DNA of 64,000 nucleotides from Leucobacter komagatae. Lineage in GTDB: Bacteria; Actinomycetota; Actinomycetes; Actinomycetales; Microbacteriaceae. The notes beneath the pieces were generated by a model, which saw only the letters and a program-made list of their open reading frames with translations, was not told where the DNA came from and searched no databases. Numbering within the stretch: the stretch's first letter is position 1; each line of letters starts with the position of its first letter. Location: NCBI RefSeq assembly GCF_000834055.1, contig NZ_JXSQ01000001.1, positions 248,001 to 312,000 of the forward strand, read 5' to 3'. The position numbers and the translations under genes are program-made. Positions 7,352 through 14,110 of the stretch are shown here, in pieces.

Positions 7352-8289
7352 GGCCGTCTCCTCTCGTTATGGCTCAGCCCGAGCAGCCGGAGCGCCTCCT
7401 CGCCGTCTGCAACCAGCTGCGCTGTGCCCTGCTGCAGGAGCATGTGGCAGCCCGCACTCGCTGCGCTTGTGACCGGCCCCGGCACTGCGCCGACTCGCCT
7501 GCCGAGGCCGTGCGCCTGCTGCGCCACCTGCAGCGCGCCAGAGCGCGCTCCGGCTTCTGGAACAACCACTGCATCCGCGAGCGCAGCGATCACCCTGCCG
7601 CGCATGAGGAACCGCCAACGGGTCGGCGCTGTGCCCGGGAGCACTTCGCTGACGGTGAGCCCCGCCTCGGCGATCCGCTCGATGAGCTCCCGGTGGCCCG
7701 CGGGATAGGCTCTGTCCACGCCGCTCGCGAGCACCGCGACGGTCTTGCCGGCGGCCGCCAGTGCCGCACGGTGAGCCGCGCCGTCGACGCCGTAGGAGGC
7801 GCCAGCCAGCACGGTGACGCTGCGCTGCGCTGCGTGATCTGCGATCTCGCGGGTCACGTGCTCGCCGTAGCCGGTGCAGGCGCGGGCGCCGGTGATCGCA
7901 AGGCTCGGCTTCTGGAGCAACGCAACGTCGCCGCGAGCCCAGAGCATGAGGGGCTGAGCCGGTGCAAGCGGGTCTGCGCTTTCTTGGTCGCCGAGGCGCG
8001 CAGGCCAGAGCTCGTCGCCGGGCAGCAGAGCCGTGAGACCTGCGGCCAGTGCCTGCTCCAGCTCGCGCTGGGCCTGCGACATGTCGTGACGGGCGAGCCA
8101 CTTCTCAGCGAGCGGCGCATATGACGCGTTCACGACGCGCTTCCTGATCTGCTCGTCGATGGACGCGAGACGGTCGAGCGCCTCTGCAGCCCCGAACGCG
8201 TTGATCAGCACCGCTGCCGCGCGGTCGCCGGGCTCGACGATGCGGCTCCAGGCGAAGCGCGCGAGGAGGTCTGCGTCTCTGGTGCTCAT
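7348..8289 (-). CDS. dprA: DprA/Smf-family DNA-processing protein carried by the island
   Basis: A 313-residue DprA-like protein. The Rossmann-type core is complete: SLAITGARACTGYGEH, GASYGVDGAAHRAAL, VLASGVDRAYPAGH, then WRFLMRGRVIAALADAVVVP and SGALQVAQQAHGLGR. The N-terminal ~100 residues resemble the SAM-like part of chromosomal DprA. Chromosomal DprA loads RecA on ssDNA during transformation; here the gene lies between DUF4192 and small unknown proteins in an operon led by ssb, which suggests handling of single-stranded element DNA. ATG 8289 overlaps the DUF4192 stop (ATGA). Because comM is interrupted nearby, this is probably distinct from the core dprA that normally follows comM. Confidence 0.83.
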   Translation of the reverse strand: MSTRDADLLARFAWSRIVEPGDRAAAVLINAFGAAEALDRLASIDEQIRKRVVNASYAPLAEKWLARHDMSQAQRELEQALAAGLTALLPGDELWPARLGDQESADPLAPAQPLMLWARGDVALLQKPSLAITGARACTGYGEHVTREIADHAAQRSVTVLAGASYGVDGAAHRAALAAAGKTVAVLASGVDRAYPAGHRELIERIAEAGLTVSEVLPGTAPTRWRFLMRGRVIAALADAVVVPEAGARSGALQVAQQAHGLGRRVGAVPGPVTSAASAGCHMLLQQGTAQLVADGEEALRLLGLSHNERRRP

Positions 8290-8873
8290 GATCTGTTCTC
8301 CTGACTGCCGGAGGCGCACATCTGTGCCGCCATATTTGTGATCTCGTCGGGGTCCTCGGCCGTCCGGCCGGGGTGCTGGGCGCGCCACTCGTCGACACCG
8401 AGCAGCACGTGGTCAGGGTCGTAGAGCGGGCTCTGCTGGATCTCGTCGAGGCTATGTAGCTGAGGGAAGTTTGTCCCGACGAAGCTCGCCCAGCCGTCTG
8501 AGCCGACGGCGAGGGCGTCGCGAACTGAGGCGCCGGCAGCGTGTAAGACATCAGCCAGCACGCCTGTGAGCGTGCCGTGCGGGCTCGACACGGGCTGCTT
8601 GGAGAGCTGAGCGTCAGTGTTGACTACAACGGCCACGGCGTCGCTTTTGAGGGCGATCTCGGCCACCTGGCGCAGCCAGTGCTCGATCTCGTCACCGGGG
8701 CGCTCTAGCTGTTCCAGCGGCGGCAGGTCGATGCGGGCTGCGCCGAGCGTGCGCTTGCCGTCGAACAGCACGACGAAGCAGCTCTCGGGCGCGGTCATGC
8801 CCGTGAGCCGGGGCAGCGCGGCGAGGAAATCAGCGCTGCTCGTGGCGCGGAGGACGGTGGGCTGTGCTTTCAT
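8286..8873 (-). CDS. DUF4192 domain protein
   Basis: A 195-residue protein matching the actinobacterial DUF4192 family: TSSADFLAALPRLTGMTAPE and SCFVVLFDGKRTLGAARIDL near the N-terminus, AVAVVVNTD in the middle and DALAVGSDGWASFVG later. The family often occurs on actinobacterial mobile elements and is of unknown function. ATG 8873 follows AAGGAG by about eight bases and overlaps the upstream stop (ATGA). The family is firm; the activity is unknown. Confidence 0.8.
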   Translation of the reverse strand: MKAQPTVLRATSSADFLAALPRLTGMTAPESCFVVLFDGKRTLGAARIDLPPLEQLERPGDEIEHWLRQVAEIALKSDAVAVVVNTDAQLSKQPVSSPHGTLTGVLADVLHAAGASVRDALAVGSDGWASFVGTNFPQLHSLDEIQQSPLYDPDHVLLGVDEWRAQHPGRTAEDPDEITNMAAQMCASGSQENRS

Positions 8874-9253
8874 GGTCGTGCTCCTTGAATCTTCTTGATG
8901 GTTCCTTGAACGAGGCGCCAGGCGTCGGCGTCGACGGCAGTACCCTGCTCGGCGAGCTCGACGAGAGTGTTGAGGCCCGCCAGGGTGTCCTCGTCAAGAA
9001 CGAGGACTCTGTCTCCGTCGATCTCGACGGCTGTGTCATCGCAGTAGGCGCTGACGCTCAGCAGGTATCCCGGCGAGCCGTCGGCTGTGTTGTGGTCAGG
9101 GCGCTTGCCGACGATCGTGAACACAGTGGCGCTCTCGTCGTCGTCGAAGTCGACGTAGCCGTAGTGGTCGTTGTCCGTGAGGCGCCAAGGCTGGGGTTCC
9201 AGGCGGTCGCCGGTGTCGTATGGGGTGAGCGATGGGGTCAGTGAGGGGGTCAT
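8870..9253 (-). CDS. Unrecognised acidic 127-residue protein
   Basis: Begins with a short tandem PSLT repeat (MTPSLTPSLTPYD), then PWRLTDNDHYGYVDFDDDES, a beta-rich ATVFTIVGKRPDH segment and a helical C-terminus (TLAGLNTLVELAEQGTAVD). The protein is strongly acidic. Its start and stop both overlap neighbours by four bases (ATGA), which places it firmly in the ssb-DUF4192-dprA operon. No family is recognised; the acidity could fit a DNA-mimic or protein-binding accessory, but nothing further supports this. Confidence 0.6.
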   Translation of the reverse strand: MTPSLTPSLTPYDTGDRLEPQPWRLTDNDHYGYVDFDDDESATVFTIVGKRPDHNTADGSPGYLLSVSAYCDDTAVEIDGDRVLVLDEDTLAGLNTLVELAEQGTAVDADAWRLVQGTIKKIQGARP

Positions 9254-9483
9254 GATGTCTTCTTCTCTCCTCTTTGTGCGTCGCGGGCACGGCCGATCAC
9301 CAGGAGCACCGCGCCGAATGCGGCGAACAGGACGGCGCGCCCGAAGAGGCTCGTACCGTCGGCGATTACGAGATCATTGAGGGCGAGGCCGATGGCGCTG
9401 CCCACGACGACGGTGACGCCGAGGATCGTGAGCGTGGACGGGGTGCGCTTTGAGGCGGTCATTTCGGGTCCCCTCGTGCTCAT
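9250..9483 (-). CDS. Small two-helix membrane protein
   Basis: A 77-residue protein with two predicted membrane helices (about 18-36, LTILGVTVVVGSAIGLAL, and 47-64, AVLFAAFGAVLLVIGRA) and a basic C-terminus (RARDAQRGEKKTS). It has no signal peptidase site. It is coupled by ATGA overlaps to ssb upstream and to the acidic protein downstream. Small membrane proteins of this kind are common in conjugative or entry-exclusion operons; the role here is unknown. Confidence 0.6.
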   Translation of the reverse strand: MSTRGPEMTASKRTPSTLTILGVTVVVGSAIGLALNDLVIADGTSLFGRAVLFAAFGAVLLVIGRARDAQRGEKKTS

Positions 9484-9884
9484 GCCTGAGCCTTGTCTGT
9501 GCTTTCCTCTGCGTTCTCCGTGCCGCGCGTGAACTCGCTGGTGCCCCAGAACAGGTCGTGTCCCATGCGCTCGGCGTTGATGGTGTGCTTCGCGATGGAG
9601 CCGCCCCGGTTCCAGAGCAGCACCTCCTTAGCGGTGCCGGTCACGAGCAGACGGTCGCCCGGCTTGATGCTCTGCGATGCGTTCACGGCGAGCTGCCGGA
9701 ACGCGTTCACTGTGTAGTACACGGTGCGCTTCGCGCCGCGACGTGGCCCCTCCTGGACCGCCATCTCGAATGAGACGTAGGGCTGGCCCAGCTTCGTGGT
9801 GCCGTATTTGACCGTGTCCCCGACGACGCCGGACACGGTGATCTGCTTCTGTGCTTGCTTTTGCTCAGACATGGCTGTGCTCAT
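9480..9884 (-). CDS. ssb: Single-stranded DNA-binding protein (OB fold)
   Basis: A 134-residue SSB-like protein that leads the island operon. The OB-fold pattern is visible: ITVSGVVGDTVKYGTTKLG, YVSFEMAVQEG, TVYYTVNAFRQLAVNAS and KPGDRLLVTGTAKEV. It lacks the usual acidic SSB tail motif (DDDIPF-like) and ends ESTDKAQA, so interaction with host repair proteins may be lost. Starts at ATG 9884 or 9872 are both possible, and neither has a strong ribosome site. It probably coats element ssDNA during transfer or replication and is expressed together with the dprA-like gene. Confidence 0.82.
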   Translation of the reverse strand: MSTAMSEQKQAQKQITVSGVVGDTVKYGTTKLGQPYVSFEMAVQEGPRRGAKRTVYYTVNAFRQLAVNASQSIKPGDRLLVTGTAKEVLLWNRGGSIAKHTINAERMGHDLFWGTSEFTRGTENAEESTDKAQA

Positions 9885-10009
9885 TTCTGTTGTTCCGTGA
9901 TGCCAACAGAGCCACAGCCCGCAGGGCTGCACCTCTCAAAGTTCTTCCCGGGACGGGCTATGCCCGGCCCCAACACTCGCTTCCTCGCTCGCGCAGGCGA
10001 GCGGAATAG

Positions 10010-10050
10010 AAGCAAGAACCCCGAGGCATCACGCCTCGGGGTTCTTGCTT
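10010..10050. terminator. Strong 18-bp hairpin terminator
   Basis: A perfect 18-bp stem (10010-10027 with 10033-10050) encloses a five-base loop, and the right arm is followed by TTC. It lies upstream of the ssb operon and just before the zinc-finger gene, and could stop transcription in both directions. Confidence 0.7.
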
Positions 10051-10068
10051 TTCACGCAGTGTCCGCCA

Positions 10069-10099
10069 TTGACAGCAGATAGCTCAGTGCGCGTAGAGT
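10069..10099 (+). promoter_or_regulatory. Possible promoter for the small zinc protein
   Basis: A perfect TTGACA (10069-10074) and a TAGAGT (10094-10099) are 19 bp apart, which is wide. The ATG follows only seven bases later, which would give a nearly leaderless mRNA. Confidence 0.3.
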
Positions 10100-10105
10100 C
10101 GCAGG

Positions 10106-10318
10106 ATGAGCGACGACGGTGTTGAAGTCCCCGACGACCTGGAGATCCGTGTCGGTGACGGCACGGGTAACGAGCAGTACCGCATGTGCCAGGAGTGCGG
10201 CCGCGACTGCGTGCCGGAGCCCTTCGACGCCGGTACGGGCGACGGCATTAGGGTGGCGTTCTCGTGCCCTGAGCACGGCCTGCACGCTGTGGTTGACCCG
10301 TTCGAGCACTTGCGTTAA
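10106..10318 (+). CDS. Small zinc-ribbon-like protein
   Basis: A 70-residue protein with an acidic N-terminus (MSDDGVEVPDDLEIRVGDG) and candidate metal ligands in YRMCQECGRDC and FSCPEHGLH. Third-position G/C is high, as in true genes of this genome. The start ATG has only a weak upstream GCAGG. It is flanked by two hairpin terminators and stands alone on the plus strand. No family is recognised. Confidence 0.5.
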   Translation: MSDDGVEVPDDLEIRVGDGTGNEQYRMCQECGRDCVPEPFDAGTGDGIRVAFSCPEHGLHAVVDPFEHLR

Positions 10319-10336
10319 CGGGGACATGAAAAGCAA

Positions 10337-10364
10337 GAGCCGCCACGGTCGCCCGTGACGGCTC
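10337..10364. terminator. Hairpin terminator after the zinc-ribbon gene
   Basis: Twelve-base arms (10337-10348 with 10353-10364, GAGCCGCCACGG with CCGTGACGGCTC) pair with one mismatch around a short loop, 20 bp after the stop. Confidence 0.6.
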
Positions 10365-10401
10365 CAGGTGCGGTCTGTGCGCGTGGCACAGCCGCTATTG
10401 T

Positions 10402-10466
10402 CGTGCCTCAGCCGGAATCCAACCGGCCTCGTCTGCAGACTGTCCACTCGTCCTCGTGGGCGCACG
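10402..10466 (-). ncRNA. tRNA-like fold A (65 nt, non-canonical)
   Basis: On the minus strand a five-base end stem (10462-10466 with 10402-10406), a CCAC/GTGG arm, a short GTC/GAC arm and a good T-like arm (10411-10427, stem GCCGG/CCGGC, loop TTGGATT) follow in cloverleaf order. It is shorter than a tRNA and the anticodon arm is poor. It could be a tRNA relic, an attachment relic or a structured RNA. Confidence 0.3.
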
Positions 10467-10467
10467 C

Positions 10468-10544
10468 GCTCACTGCGAGGAATCGAACCTCGCGTCCCTT
10501 AGGGCGACTCAGAGCACCGAGCCACGACTCGCAGGAGAGTGCTC
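10468..10544 (-). ncRNA. tRNA-like fold B (77 nt, non-canonical)
   Basis: It begins one base from fold A on the same strand. The T-like arm is excellent (10475-10493, stem CGAGG/CCTCG, loop TTCGATT). A CGAG/CTCG D-like arm is present and the end stem pairs at five of seven positions. No normal anticodon stem could be drawn, so no amino-acid identity is given. Confidence 0.35.
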
Positions 10545-10585
10545 CCGCTCTATAGCGGAAGAGAACTCCTGTCACTCACTCACCC

Positions 10586-10629
10586 GGGCGCGGCTGTGCC
10601 GCGCCCCAGCGCCTGACGTCGTCAGGCGC
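10586..10629 (-). terminator. Double hairpin after the abortive-infection gene
   Basis: Two GC stems follow the stop on the minus strand: 10609-10617 with 10621-10629 (nine bases, loop GTC) and 10586-10593 with 10599-10606 (eight bases). They probably separate the gene from the tRNA-like folds. Confidence 0.55.
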
Positions 10630-10641
10630 ATCATGACTTGT

Positions 10642-11466
10642 TCAGACCCGTCCGCCGCTCATCTGGCGGTCGTACGTGCTCAGCATGAGCTCGGCGACGT
10701 GGACGGCCTCCCGGACGACGTAGATCGCCGTCTCCTCGCGCAGCGCGGTCGGCAGCGTCCTTCCGTGGCCGGTGCCGTGGTCGTTGCGGAGATCGTTCAC
10801 GGACTCGATGACCGTCTTGGCCGACTGGTAGATCGCCCTCACGGCCGTCGCTCCGGGGACCGAGTCGTCGACGACCTTGAACTCGAAGTTGAGGCGGTCG
10901 AACGACAGGTGGATGAGCATCGGCCACTTGGGGTTCTTGGGCAGCGGCATCCCGCTGCCCTCGATCACGAACTTCATGACCGCTTCGAGGAGTTCCTTGG
11001 CGAAGCCGAGCGCCGCGGCAGGATCGTCGATGTTCCTGCGCAGCCGTGCGAGCTGCTCGTCGAGTGCGGCGCGACCGCCAGTCTCCAGGTCGATCGCGCC
11101 GAGCCGCTCCAGTCGACCCTCCTCGGTGAGCGACCAGCCGACGTGAGCGAAAGCCGACCGGAGAGTCGCGATGTCAGCCGCGTTGTCGTCGTCGTTGAAC
11201 GAGCCTTTGCGGCGAAGCGCGTCGAGGATGCCGTCTGCGAGCTTCTTCGCATTATCAGGCTTCTTCTCAGCCACCCGGCAGATCGTGATGACGCGCTGCT
11301 GCTTGCTCGGGCCCTGTACGTTCGGGTCGTACTTGTAGTCGTCGAAGGAGCCGAGGCCGGCGGCGCCGAACGCGCGTGAAAGCTCTCCGTGCGAGGGGCC
11401 GGCCCCGCCGAAGAAGAACTGCGCGAGCGCGGCGCCGGTCTCGCCGTTGATCGGGTTGTTGCTCAT
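10642..11466 (-). CDS. Abortive-infection (Abi_C-type) family protein
   Basis: A 274-residue protein. The C-terminal ~100 residues carry the Abi_C hallmark, an arginine/asparagine-histidine-glycine string (NDLRNDHGTGHGR) followed by helix REETAIYVVREAVHVAELML. The N-terminal part (LSRAFGAAGLGSFDDY, then VITICRVAEKKPDNAKKLAD and a helical LRSAFAHVGWSL segment) is not recognised, but resembles the N-terminal region of other Abi_C proteins. Abi_C proteins are associated with phage-triggered growth arrest. The gene lies 74 bp after the 477-residue protein, on the same strand. Family moderately sure; mechanism unknown. Confidence 0.65.
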   Translation of the reverse strand: MSNNPINGETGAALAQFFFGGAGPSHGELSRAFGAAGLGSFDDYKYDPNVQGPSKQQRVITICRVAEKKPDNAKKLADGILDALRRKGSFNDDDNAADIATLRSAFAHVGWSLTEEGRLERLGAIDLETGGRAALDEQLARLRRNIDDPAAALGFAKELLEAVMKFVIEGSGMPLPKNPKWPMLIHLSFDRLNFEFKVVDDSVPGATAVRAIYQSAKTVIESVNDLRNDHGTGHGRTLPTALREETAIYVVREAVHVAELMLSTYDRQMSGGRV

Positions 11467-11539
11467 GCCTCACCATTCTGCCGCAACCTGGGAGACGCGA
11501 GTGCTCGCCCTGCCGAAGCGAGCAAGATGAGCAGTGGGC

Positions 11540-12973
11540 TCAGCCCCTGTACGTCGACTCCGGCCCGTACGCGCTCCACCCGCCCATGAACGGCTGCAGT
11601 GCTTTCTCCGTGGCTTTCGGCGGCTCCGGCAGGCGCAGCCGCTGCCGGAGCGGGTCGACGCGGTCGGCGTATTCGCGGGTCCACTGGGCCCATTCGAGGG
11701 CCTCGCGGCGCGCGTCGTCGTCAGGCTCGGCGAGGGCGCGCTGCTCGACAGCGTCGGCGTACTCGCGGATGTCGGCTGCCCTCTTCCACCTCTTCGCCTG
11801 CTCGGCGAGCTCCTTGGCCCGGTGGCTGTCCGTGAGCTCCTGCACGGCCTGCTCGCGGGCGATCTCCCACCTACGCTGGCGCTCGATGCGGGCGCGCTCC
11901 GCAGCCTCCCTGCTGCGCTCTTCGGCCTCGTGCCGGAGCTCCAGCTCCTGCAGCACCTGCGCGAGGGAGTCCTCAAGGGGGCGGTCGGCGGTGTCCTTCC
12001 ACTCCGAGCCCCAGAAGCTGACGCCGTGGGTCTCGACGCGGATGCCCAGCCTCTCTGTCGGCACGACGTCCCACTTCTGGACCCAGTGACCCTGCTCGGC
12101 GCGCTTGGCCTCGGTCTTCGAAAGGACGTGCTCGAAGTTCTTGCTGATCTGGAAGAGGCTCAGCCGGTATTCATCGGGCCCGAGCACAAGCATGAGGTGC
12201 CCCTGATTCCGGTCGTACTTCTGCACGTAACCCCAGCGATCCTTCGGCGGAGGCTTGATGAACTTCGCCTTGTGGCCTCGCAGCTCCGCCTCGGCGACGA
12301 GCGCCTGCGCGAGGCGAAGGGCACGGTTCTTCTCACTGGCGCTGATCTCGAAGTCCTCCCGGTCGCGGAGATTCTTGACCACTTCGGAGGCCCCGCGAAG
12401 GGACGCCGGCACGGGCACCGGGTCGAGCACGCGCATGCGCCACTCGGGCAGCGGGTGCAGCCGCACGCAGGCGGTCCTCTCGCGCCAGTCGCTCTCAACC
12501 GTGACCTGCATGCCCTCCGGGACCTTCTTGAAGCGCTCGGCGGTCTTCGCGAGCTGCTCGTACCGGTGATGCTCGTCGTAGTCGATCTCGATCCGGTTGT
12601 CCGGGGCCGCGAGCAGCGCTGTCATCATTGCTGCGGTGGGGCCCTGCTTGCGGACTGCCGGCTTGCGGGGAGCCGGAGCAGGGGCCGAGTCGCGGCTGGG
12701 TCGTTCCGCCGGTGACGGGGCCTTCTCGTCTGCGGCGGGTCGCTCGCTGTCTTCTTGGGGCGGGTAGTCGCCATGATCGGCGTAGTAGGCGCCGTCTTCC
12801 GTGATGGACGCCTGCCATTGCTTGCCGTGCCCCTTCACCTCGACCAGGCCGCGGTTGTGCAGCGCGCGGGCGACGATCCGGTGCTCGTAGCCCTCGTACA
12901 CCCCGTCCGGCGCGCCGTCCCGCACCCAGGTCAGGACTTCGAGCTGCGCGGTGTTGAGCGGGAGGCGAGGCAT
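11540..12973 (-). CDS. 477-residue winged-helix/coiled-coil protein of unknown function
   Basis: The N-terminal ~75 residues look like a winged helix (LNTAQLEVLTWVRDGAPDG, then IVARALHNRGLVEVKG). A Pro/Ala/Glu-rich linker follows, then an unrecognised domain at about 160-330 (KVPEGMQVTVESDW, LVLGPDEYRLSLF and VETHGVSFWGSEW). The C-terminal ~150 residues form a charged coiled coil (ELELRHEAEERSREAAERAR). Start ATG 12973 lies downstream of AGGAGG with a long spacer. Such proteins occur on actinobacterial mobile elements. DNA binding is plausible from the winged helix; replication or partition is only a guess, suggested by the adjacent repeat region. Confidence 0.6.
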   Translation of the reverse strand: MPRLPLNTAQLEVLTWVRDGAPDGVYEGYEHRIVARALHNRGLVEVKGHGKQWQASITEDGAYYADHGDYPPQEDSERPAADEKAPSPAERPSRDSAPAPAPRKPAVRKQGPTAAMMTALLAAPDNRIEIDYDEHHRYEQLAKTAERFKKVPEGMQVTVESDWRERTACVRLHPLPEWRMRVLDPVPVPASLRGASEVVKNLRDREDFEISASEKNRALRLAQALVAEAELRGHKAKFIKPPPKDRWGYVQKYDRNQGHLMLVLGPDEYRLSLFQISKNFEHVLSKTEAKRAEQGHWVQKWDVVPTERLGIRVETHGVSFWGSEWKDTADRPLEDSLAQVLQELELRHEAEERSREAAERARIERQRRWEIAREQAVQELTDSHRAKELAEQAKRWKRAADIREYADAVEQRALAEPDDDARREALEWAQWTREYADRVDPLRQRLRLPEPPKATEKALQPFMGGWSAYGPESTYRG

Positions 12974-13036
12974 GCTGCCATTCTCCTCCTGGGTCAGGCT
13001 AGGGCCCAGGGAACTGCCGGAGGCGGAAGAAAAGGC

Positions 13037-13077
13037 GAAGGCCGCTCCCTGGAGTCCGAGTTCTTGGAGCGGCCTTC
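13037..13077. terminator. 12-bp hairpin near the island's non-coding region
   Basis: Perfect arms at 13037-13048 and 13066-13077 (GAAGGCCGCTCC with GGAGCGGCCTTC) lie just upstream of the 477-residue gene. It could end transcription entering from the repeat region, or act as a regulatory hairpin in the leader. Confidence 0.45.
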
Positions 13078-13204
13078 TGAAAAGGTAGTCGCAGTATGAG
13101 TCCCAACGACTGCCCCTCACGTTAGACGAGTCGATCTACATCGCGAAGCGACGGCCGGCACGGCGTGTCGCGCATCGTGCCGAGCGCCCAGAGGGGCCTC
13201 GGGT

Positions 13205-13345
13205 CGCAGCCACTCCGCTCCCGCTGCGTGGCCGCTGCGTCTCAGGGGGCCTCGGCTCCGCTCCCGCTGCGCCCCGGAGAGGCCGTCGAGGGGGTCTGCA
13301 ACGCCTGGTGGCCCGCGGCTGCGCTCCCGCTGCGCCTCGGCCGGG
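13205..13345. repeat. Three GC-rich direct repeats
   Basis: The string GCTCCCGCTGCG occurs three times (about 13217, 13260 and 13323), each in similar GC-rich context. No protein-like frame is convincing here. This is part of the ~0.95 kb non-coding stretch between the 477-residue gene and comM. Confidence 0.45.
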
Positions 13346-13420
13346 CTGGGGAGGGAGAGCCCCTCGGGCATGAGGTTGCTCGGGCAGACGGGCTGCATTG
13401 GGCGTGCTGCCGGGCGGCTG

Positions 13421-13908
13421 CGTAACGCTGCTTCCGGCCGTGTAACGCTGGCCCCGCGGCTCGTGAGGTGTGCGTTTCTCCTCGTTTACCAGGGGTTTCT
13501 TCGTGCAGGGAGTCTGCTCGCCGGGGCGGGGAAGCCGGTTTTGTAACGCCGGGCCTCCTGGCGTTACAGCAGAGTTACAACAGAACCCGTCTCTGACCAG
13601 GGTTTTCTCTTGAGTGTAACGGTGTAACGCTCTTTCTGAGGAATTGGTATAGAGAAGAAGTAAAATATCAAGACCAACCACCATGCCATGTGTGTACTTA
13701 CGTGCTCTGTATATAATAGGTTTCGCCTTTTCAGCGTTACAGCGTTACGCACCCCGTTCTGCCGCATGATTCCGCGGATCTCGCCGTTTCGCGGCCGTGA
13801 CGCTACTATCCGGCCGCACCGCCGCTCGCGTGCTCCGACGCCCTGTTTTGCCGCATGATTCCGCGGTTTCTCGACGCGTCGGGAAGCGTAACGCTCGTTC
13901 CGTTACGC
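13421..13908. repeat. Iteron-like GTAACGC repeat cluster
   Basis: At least ten copies of GTAACG or its complement CGTTAC occur, at about 13422, 13442, 13543, 13561, 13616, 13624, 13735, 13743, 13887 and 13901. Two tandem pairs with 8-bp periodicity face each other: GTGTAACG twice at 13614-13629 and AGCGTTAC twice at 13733-13748. They flank an AT-rich ~100 bp that contrasts with the GC-rich surroundings. A 17-bp direct repeat (GCCGCATGATTCCGCGG) also occurs at about 13762 and 13850. Arrangement resembles a replication origin or partition/operator region. No replication initiator is recognised in the window. Confidence 0.6.
13712..13717 (+). promoter_or_regulatory. Perfect -10 hexamer inside the repeat cluster
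   Basis: TATAAT at 13712-13717 lies in the AT-rich core, 16 bp before the tandem AGCGTTAC pair. No clear -35 is seen and no convincing coding frame follows, so it may instead be a melting element or a promoter for a short RNA. Confidence 0.3.
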
Positions 13909-14045
13909 TCGGTGGCTTCCGCCCGCTCCGCCGAGCGCAGCCGCGGACGCCTTCCCGCTCACGCCGAGCACCTCCTGGAGGAGGGGAGCCCTCCCTGCCC
14001 GGCAGTAGCCGAGCATCTGCGAGCGGCAGGAACCACGCGCTGAAC

Positions 14046-14110
14046 TGGGGTTTCCCCGCCGTTGCTCACATGCGCAAAAATGTCGTATTGTGCACCCGCA
14101 GAATACGGTC
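14046..14110. mobile_element. Probable right end of the island inside comM
   Basis: ComM similarity stops at about 14090 on the minus strand, after the RILRV codons, and unrelated sequence follows to the stop at 14066. The segment contains ATACGGTCGTAT (14102-14113), an inverted repeat around a GT centre that could be a recombinase core. The exact crossover cannot be fixed without the left junction. Confidence 0.5.
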
